9,642 nucleotides of DNA, from assembly GCA_900543365.1 (NCBI GenBank), contig UQRG01000046.1, positions 1-9,642 on the forward strand, in the 5' to 3' direction. The notes beneath the pieces are model-generated. The model was given only the letters and a program-made list of their open reading frames with translations. It did not search any database and was not told the DNA's origin. Every line of letters begins with the position of its first letter. The stretch's first letter is position 1. The translations under genes and the position numbers were made by a program. Shown piece by piece: positions 5,328-9,642 of this stretch. This DNA comes from an uncultured Eubacterium sp. (GTDB lineage: Bacteria > Bacillota > Clostridia > Lachnospirales > CAG-274).

Positions 5328-7174
5328 CCTCTAAAAAAATTATAAACAGCCTCTGCCGCTTTAGTATCCATACCATCAACTTTTTTTAGTTCTTCAATTT
5401 CAGCAATTTTAATTTTAGATATATCTCCAAAATAAGACATAAGTGCCTTTCTTCTAACCTTTCCTATTCCCTTAATATCCTCTAAAATACTGTGAATCTG
5501 ATTTTTTGCTCTTAATTGTCTGTGATAATCAATCGCAAATCTATGAACCTCATCTTGTATTCTAGTAATTAGCTTAAATCCTTCACTATGTGTATCAAGC
5601 TCTCTCTCTTCACCTTTATAAAGTAATGCCCTGGTTCTATGATGGTCATCCTTAACCATACCACAAACTGGTACAGCAATCCCTAAATCATCAAGGGCTT
5701 CCTTAACAGCTGAAATTTGCCCTTTACCTCCATCAAGAAAAATTATACTAGGCAATCTATCAAATCCAGCTTTCTTGACAAGTGGATTAGTTGTTTCATT
5801 AAGGTATCTTGTAAATCTTCTTAAAATAACCTCAGACATACTAGCATAATCATTAGCCCCAATAACTGACTTAATTTTGAACTTTCTATAATCACTTCTT
5901 CTAGGCATACCGTTTTCAAAAACAACCATTGATGCTACTGATTGGAAACCTTGGGTGTTTGAAATATCATAACTTTCTATTCTTGTTAAATCAAAATCAA
6001 TATCAAGAGCCTTTTTAATTTCTTCTAGGGCACCAGTAGTTTTTCTATGTTCTCTAATAATATTTGCACCAAATTTATCAAGAGTAATTTGAGCATTATT
6101 TCTAGCCATATCTACAAGTCGTTTTCTTTCACCTTTTTGAGGTATAAGTATATTAACTCGTTGACCCTTTTGGTCGCTTAGCCAAGCACTAATCAATTCA
6201 AAATTATCTATATTGCATTGTAATATAATTTCTTTAGGAATATAAGGTGTGCCACTATAGAACTGCTCAATAAATTCTGATAACATTGTATTATCTGGCG
6301 TATCTTCACAATTTTCAGGCATAAAATGTTCTCTACCAGTTATTTTACCTCCTCTAATAAAGAAAACTTGCACAACACATTCTCCGTTATCGCCTCTTAC
6401 AAAACCAATAACATCTCTTTCATTAATGTGCATATTTTCAATTATCTGTTTTTCATTAAGTGCCTTAACACTCGCAATAGTATCTCTATATTCACCAGCT
6501 TTTTCAAATTCCAAATTATCTGATGCCTTAAGCATTTTATCAGTCAATTCCTCAATGATTTCTTCAGTACTTCCACTTAAAAAATTAATAACACCCTTAA
6601 CCATTTTGTTATATTCTGCTTCGCTAATCATTGAATTGCAAGGTGCTTTACATTGGCCAATGTGATAATTAAGACAAGGTCTTTCTTTGTTTAAATCTCT
6701 AGGGAATACTCTTGTACAAGTTCTTAATTCCCAAATTTTATGAATAAGCTCAATGTTTTCTTTAACTGTAAGTCCACTTGTAAATGGTCCAAAATATTTG
6801 CCCTTATCCTTTAAATGTTGTCTAGTCATAAATACTCTAGGAAACATTTCATTAGTTGTCACTTTAATATAAGGATAAGTTTTATCATCTTTAAGTCTTA
6901 TGTTATATTTTGGTGTATGTTTTTTTATTAAATTGTTTTCCAGAATAAGGGCTTCAAGCTCACTATTAGTAACAATATATTCAAAATGGTCAATATGACT
7001 AACCATAGTTTTGACCTTTACTGAATGATTGGCCGAATTTTGAAAATACTGTCGCACCCTATTCTTTAGAATTTTAGCTTTTCCTACATATATAATTTCA
7101 TCATCTGCATTACGCATAATATAAACACCAGGAGAATCTGGTAATTTTTTTAACTCTGCTTTAATATCAAACAT
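5318..7174 (-). CDS. uvrC: excinuclease ABC subunit C (UvrC)
   Basis: This is the 618-residue dual-incision nuclease of UvrABC nucleotide excision repair, acting on the UvrB-DNA complex in the cytosol. The N-terminal GIY-YIG domain (about 12-95) has GVYIM (Tyr18), IYVGKA (Tyr29) and Arg39, and makes the 3' incision. Four cysteines, Cys153, Cys167, Cys175 and Cys179, fit the reported 4Fe-4S site. The UVR motif that contacts UvrB spans about 203-238. The C-terminal RNase H-like nuclease (5' incision) shows Asp403 in YDISNTQG, Asp442 in NDYASM, Asp481 in FLDGGKGQ and His544 in DEVHRFAI. A helix-hairpin-helix pair (about 563-615) ends the protein. All key residues are intact and the length is normal. 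The start is supported by GAGGTGAT (7183-7190), 8 nt upstream of the ATG. uvrA and uvrB are not in this window. No convincing promoter is visible. Confidence 0.98.
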   Translation of the reverse strand: MFDIKAELKKLPDSPGVYIMRNADDEIIYVGKAKILKNRVRQYFQNSANHSVKVKTMVSHIDHFEYIVTNSELEALILENNLIKKHTPKYNIRLKDDKTYPYIKVTTNEMFPRVFMTRQHLKDKGKYFGPFTSGLTVKENIELIHKIWELRTCTRVFPRDLNKERPCLNYHIGQCKAPCNSMISEAEYNKMVKGVINFLSGSTEEIIEELTDKMLKASDNLEFEKAGEYRDTIASVKALNEKQIIENMHINERDVIGFVRGDNGECVVQVFFIRGGKITGREHFMPENCEDTPDNTMLSEFIEQFYSGTPYIPKEIILQCNIDNFELISAWLSDQKGQRVNILIPQKGERKRLVDMARNNAQITLDKFGANIIREHRKTTGALEEIKKALDIDFDLTRIESYDISNTQGFQSVASMVVFENGMPRRSDYRKFKIKSVIGANDYASMSEVILRRFTRYLNETTNPLVKKAGFDRLPSIIFLDGGKGQISAVKEALDDLGIAVPVCGMVKDDHHRTRALLYKGEERELDTHSEGFKLITRIQDEVHRFAIDYHRQLRAKNQIHSILEDIKGIGKVRRKALMSYFGDISKIKIAEIEELKKVDGMDTKAAEAVYNFFRGIK

Positions 7175-7268
7175 AGAACCTTATCACCTCAATATATATA
7201 TTAACATAAAATCGGCATAATTTACACAATTTTTCATAGAATTATTTAAACAAAAATAAGGAGTACAT

Positions 7269-8777
7269 ATGTATAGACAGACCATAATAAAAGGTGCAAT
7301 AATATTAACCGTTGCAAACATAGTAACAAGAATCATTGGCTTTTTCTACAGAATATTTATGGCAAAGACAATAGGTGCTGAAGGTATGGGGCTTTATCAG
7401 CTTATAACACCTATTTATCTTTTAGTATGGTCCGTTTCGGCATCAGGACTTTCAACAACAATGTCAAAATTGACAGCTCAAGAAAAGGCAAGAGGATATA
7501 TGGGAAATGTCAAAAGGATATTACACTTATCTATTATTGGTACAATTATTATGTCTTTAATATTTAGTGTTACATTATATAGATTCTCTGAAATAATAGC
7601 TTTAGTAATTGTAAAAGACTCAAGAACAGCCCTTTCTCTAAGAATAATTAGTTTATGTTTTCCATTTATGTCTGCCGGCTCTATATTAAGGGGATATTAT
7701 TTAGGATTGCAAAATACATCTATTTCTGCCATAAGCCAAGTTTTGGAACAATGTGTCAGGATGGTTGTTATTTATTTGTTAGCCGGACTCTTAATTCCTA
7801 AAGGATTGGAATACGCTTGTAGTGCTGCAGTTTGGGGTATGGCAATAGGTGAAGTTATATCATTTCTATATGTCTTAATTTATTACATATTTAAAAGAAA
7901 AATGTATGCTTCTTCAATTTTATCTTACAAAGGAGCTTTGTCAATGATTCTATCAATGGCGATTCCTCTTACATTAAATAGAATGGCTGGTTCATTATTT
8001 TCTACAGCAGAAAACATTCTATTGCCCCAACAACTTCAAGTGTATGGTTTAACTCAAGGTGAGTCCATAAGTCTTTTAGGACGATTAACAGGAATGGCAA
8101 TGCCTCTTATTACCTTTCCATCATCATTATTGACAGCTCTTGCTACTGCTACAATGCCTGCTATTTCTGAAAGCTATGCATTAAAAAAACACAATAGAAT
8201 AAAAAGTACATTACACCAATCACTTACATTTACAGCTATTATTAGTGCTTTTACAACAGGCATATTTATAGCTTTTCCAACAGAATTAGGTATACTTATT
8301 TATTCTCAAAGACAAATAGGAGATATGCTTAAAATATTAGCTATTCTCTGCCCTTTTATGTACACACAAGTCACAATGTCAGCTGTTTTAAATGGGTTAG
8401 GAGAACAGCTTTTTATATTTAAAATAGGGTTATTATCGTCAACAATAAATTTGTGTGCAATATGTTTTGCTGTGCCTTTTTTTGGCATAAACGGATTTAT
8501 ATACCCTTGGATATTAAATTCAATTATAGTTACATTTGTTACAATATATAAAGTAAATAATACACTTGAAATATTAATACCCATCGTTAGACAATATTTA
8601 TTACCTACCCTTGCTATAATATTATCTTGCCTTTGTGGGAAATTAGGATTTTATCATATTTGGAATAATGTTAGTTACAAAATTTCTGTTACTGCTACAG
8701 TTTTTGCAACTTTTATTATGTATTTGTTTTTAATTTTTCAATTAGGATGTGTTAAAAAGGATGATTTAAGATTATAA
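7269..8777 (+). CDS. spoVB: SpoVB/MATE-type polysaccharide (lipid II-like) flippase family protein
   Basis: This 502-residue polytopic membrane protein belongs to the SpoVB / polysaccharide biosynthesis (PF01943, MVF-MATE superfamily) transporters. Members are thought to flip undecaprenyl-linked glycans; B. subtilis SpoVB (518 residues) is needed for spore cortex synthesis. About 12-14 hydrophobic segments are spread over the whole length. Family-typical stretches include GFFYRIFMAKTIGAEGMGLYQ (24-44, key residues Gly-Phe-Tyr-Arg), SASGLSTTMSKL (57-68) and ENILLPQQLQVYGL (248-261), the last followed by GRLTGMAMPLITFPS (271-285). AAGGAG (7258-7263) is 5 nt before the ATG, and the gene ends in two tandem TAA codons. 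It is divergent from uvrC across 94 bp and apparently monocistronic. Clostridia often carry several paralogues, so the exact SpoVB role, as opposed to another cell-wall flippase, is inferred. Confidence 0.88.
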   Translation: MYRQTIIKGAIILTVANIVTRIIGFFYRIFMAKTIGAEGMGLYQLITPIYLLVWSVSASGLSTTMSKLTAQEKARGYMGNVKRILHLSIIGTIIMSLIFSVTLYRFSEIIALVIVKDSRTALSLRIISLCFPFMSAGSILRGYYLGLQNTSISAISQVLEQCVRMVVIYLLAGLLIPKGLEYACSAAVWGMAIGEVISFLYVLIYYIFKRKMYASSILSYKGALSMILSMAIPLTLNRMAGSLFSTAENILLPQQLQVYGLTQGESISLLGRLTGMAMPLITFPSSLLTALATATMPAISESYALKKHNRIKSTLHQSLTFTAIISAFTTGIFIAFPTELGILIYSQRQIGDMLKILAILCPFMYTQVTMSAVLNGLGEQLFIFKIGLLSSTINLCAICFAVPFFGINGFIYPWILNSIIVTFVTIYKVNNTLEILIPIVRQYLLPTLAIILSCLCGKLGFYHIWNNVSYKISVTATVFATFIMYLFLIFQLGCVKKDDLRL

Positions 8778-8928
8778 TAAAGTACTTTTGCATTTATATA
8801 TAATTTATGTTTTTTAGTTAATAAGCATAAAGAAATAAGTCATTTTTAGTAAATCTTATAAGTAGCTTAATACACTTCGCCAATATTATCTACTTATTAA
8901 TCTTAGTAGCTATTAAACTTCTACACTT

Positions 8929-8959
8929 AAAAAAGTCTAACTTTTTTTGGAACACCTCA
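8929..8959 (-). repeat. IS3/IS150-like terminal sequence, solo
   Basis: Read on the minus strand from 8959, the sequence begins TGAGGTG, then TTCC, an A-run and AGTTAGAC. This has the shape of the terminal inverted repeats of IS3-family IS150-group elements (TG...TGCCCC..AAAAGTTAGAC). No transposase orfA/orfB lies on either side and no second end is nearby, so it would be a solo end. The inner part, AAAAAAGT/ACTTTTTT (8929-8936 with 8940-8947), also folds as a short hairpin. The identification comes from remembered family consensus and is tentative. Confidence 0.35.
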
Positions 8960-8982
8960 CAACTTTAACAAAATGGAGTTTA

Positions 8983-9012
8983 TTGACAATCTGAGTGGTG
9001 TAGAATTATAAT
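8983..9012 (+). promoter_or_regulatory. consensus promoter with its -10 in a hairpin loop
   Basis: TTGACA (8983-8988) and TATAAT (9007-9012) are both perfect consensus hexamers, separated by 18 bp. The -10 box lies in the loop of the palindrome at 8994-9025. Transcription would begin near 9019 and run rightward, antisense to the transposase remnant. No open reading frame follows, so it may be fortuitous, a relic of an IS outward promoter, or the source of an antisense RNA. Confidence 0.5.
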
Positions 9013-9025
9013 AATCTACACCACT
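8994..9025. repeat. perfect 11-bp inverted repeat (stem-loop)
   Basis: AGTGGTGTAGA (8994-9004) and TCTACACCACT (9015-9025) are perfect reverse complements around a 10-nt A/T loop. It lies just past the 3' side of the transposase remnant (minus-strand sense), followed there by CAGATTGTCAATAAAC. This could be the normal 3'-end structure of the IS1182-type element. There is no T-run in either direction, so it is not a canonical intrinsic terminator. Confidence 0.7.
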
Positions 9026-9062
9026 ATAGATATAATTGGGGTAACAACACCAATTGAAAAAA

Positions 9063-9642
9063 GAACCGCATTGACTATAGTTCAGTATTGAAATCTCTTT
9101 TATAATTTATCAAACAATTGGTCAAAGGCTACATTATGGTGTATATTAGCTAGTGTAACATACACATCTAATATATATACATTTTCATCACAAGCTGTAT
9201 GAGTCTCATATTCGAAGCACTTCTTATCTGTCCTCGTTTATTTCTTTTAGCAATTGTTCTTCATATATTTTTGCTGCAACAGGTATAGTCTTTGTAGCTG
9301 ACTTTTCATATTTGCGTTTGCTTTTATATGTGTTCCGTTGATAACTGCTACTTACGGTGATAAATAGCCTTTATTATTTATTTCACTCAAAATAAAGTTA
9401 CATAATTTTTCTATTGTTTATTCTGTAAATCTGTGCTTGAAGTTATAACTTGCTCTTGCAAAATGAGTTGTTTGTAATTCATTAAATAACCTAAAAACCA
9501 TCTGTATGCAACATTCATTTATACTTCTTCAGCTATTTTTCTTAATGAAGTAATTACATAAATATGCTAAATTAAAACCAATTTAAACAATATAATTGGA
9601 TCTATACTTGGTCTGATATTGTTAGAATAGTATAAATATTAT
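9063..9642 (-). pseudogene. degenerate IS1182-family transposase, partial
   Basis: Minus-strand reading gives ordered fragments of an IS1182-family transposase in shifting frames. RPSIDPIILFKLVLI (from 9614) is followed by a TAG, then TSLRKIAEEV, a TAA, and MNVAYRWFLGY. After a one-base frameshift near 9485 come THFARASYNFKHRFTE, a stop, INNKGYLSP, a stop, and NGTHIKANANMKS. A further shift gives KIYEEQLLKEINEDR and a stop; then KCFEYETHTACDENVYILDV and NVAFDQLFDKL, ending in more stops. The first catalytic position, usually Asp in DGTHIKA, reads Asn. A block of roughly 30 residues is missing between NEDR and KCFEY, and the C-terminal half with the later acidic residues is absent. The 5' end continues beyond 9642. 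The copy is dead and old. The family call is confident; exact ends are approximate. Confidence 0.85.

Larger units (their letters stand above)
8778..9062. other. noncoding region between spoVB and the transposase remnant
   Basis: No gene is seen here. The first 150 bp are AT-rich and featureless apart from short partial repeats around GTAGCT (near 8862 and 8906). No strong terminator follows spoVB. The only candidate on the plus strand is the A/T-dominated stem at 8929-8948. From 8929 on the DNA looks like mobile-element ends: an IS3-like end, a promoter-bearing hairpin and a second imperfect hairpin at 9034-9055 (AATTGGGGT/ACACCAATT, 8 of 9 paired). Confidence 0.5.

Noticed and set aside
7175..7268. 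Promoters in the uvrC/spoVB divergent gap
   Set aside because: The region is AT-rich with scattered half-matches (for example TTTACA on the plus strand), but no -35/-10 pair has acceptable spacing on either strand, so I did not annotate one.
32..8959. Composite transposon bounded by the inverted TGAGGTG motifs at 32-38 and 8953-8959
   Set aside because: The interior consists of core housekeeping genes (miaA, uvrC, spoVB), the shared motif is short, and the left copy is itself a palindrome. A chance or independent IS-end origin is more likely.
9034..9055. Second hairpin after the transposase remnant as a terminator
   Set aside because: It has a mismatch in a 9-bp stem and no T-run on either strand.

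Overview
The window is AT-rich chromosomal DNA with strong AGGAGG-type ribosome binding sites, a SpoVB-family gene and a miaA-ynbB pair. This points to a Gram-positive, probably spore-forming member of the Clostridia. A Lachnospirales-like host is an inference from gene content and IS type, not something the sequence proves.

Positions 1-4354 hold a leftward (minus-strand) block. From upstream to downstream it is miaA (tRNA dimethylallyltransferase), ynbB (PLP-dependent methionine gamma-lyase-like protein), a DUF815 AAA+ ATPase and mntP (Mn2+ exporter). miaA has a near-consensus promoter at 4326-4354 and is coupled to ynbB across 1 bp. A second promoter (2036-2064, perfect -35) drives the DUF815 gene, and mntP follows 4 bp after it. 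A long palindrome (25-79) lies beyond mntP and may end transcription.

Positions 4310-4939 contain no intact gene. They hold a decayed C-terminal fragment of a tyrosine recombinase (minus strand), bracketed by a 19-bp imperfect direct repeat 278 bp apart. This looks like the scar of a lost integrative element just upstream of miaA. Positions 4940-5287 (plus strand) encode a small Asn/Thr/Gly/Asp-rich predicted lipoprotein, followed by a stem-loop terminator squeezed against the 3' end of the convergent uvrC.

uvrC (5318-7174, minus) is complete with all expected catalytic and cluster residues. Divergent from it is a full-length SpoVB/MATE-type polysaccharide flippase gene (7269-8777, plus).

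Positions 8778-9642 are a mobile-element graveyard. They contain an IS3-like terminal sequence, a stem-loop whose loop carries the -10 box of a consensus promoter, and a heavily mutated IS1182-family transposase on the minus strand that runs off the window end. I saw no CRISPR array, tRNA, rRNA or intact novel defence or biosynthetic system. The most interesting points are the two decayed mobile elements, the hairpin-embedded promoter, the repeat-rich lipoprotein and the mntP/DUF815 pairing without room for a manganese riboswitch.
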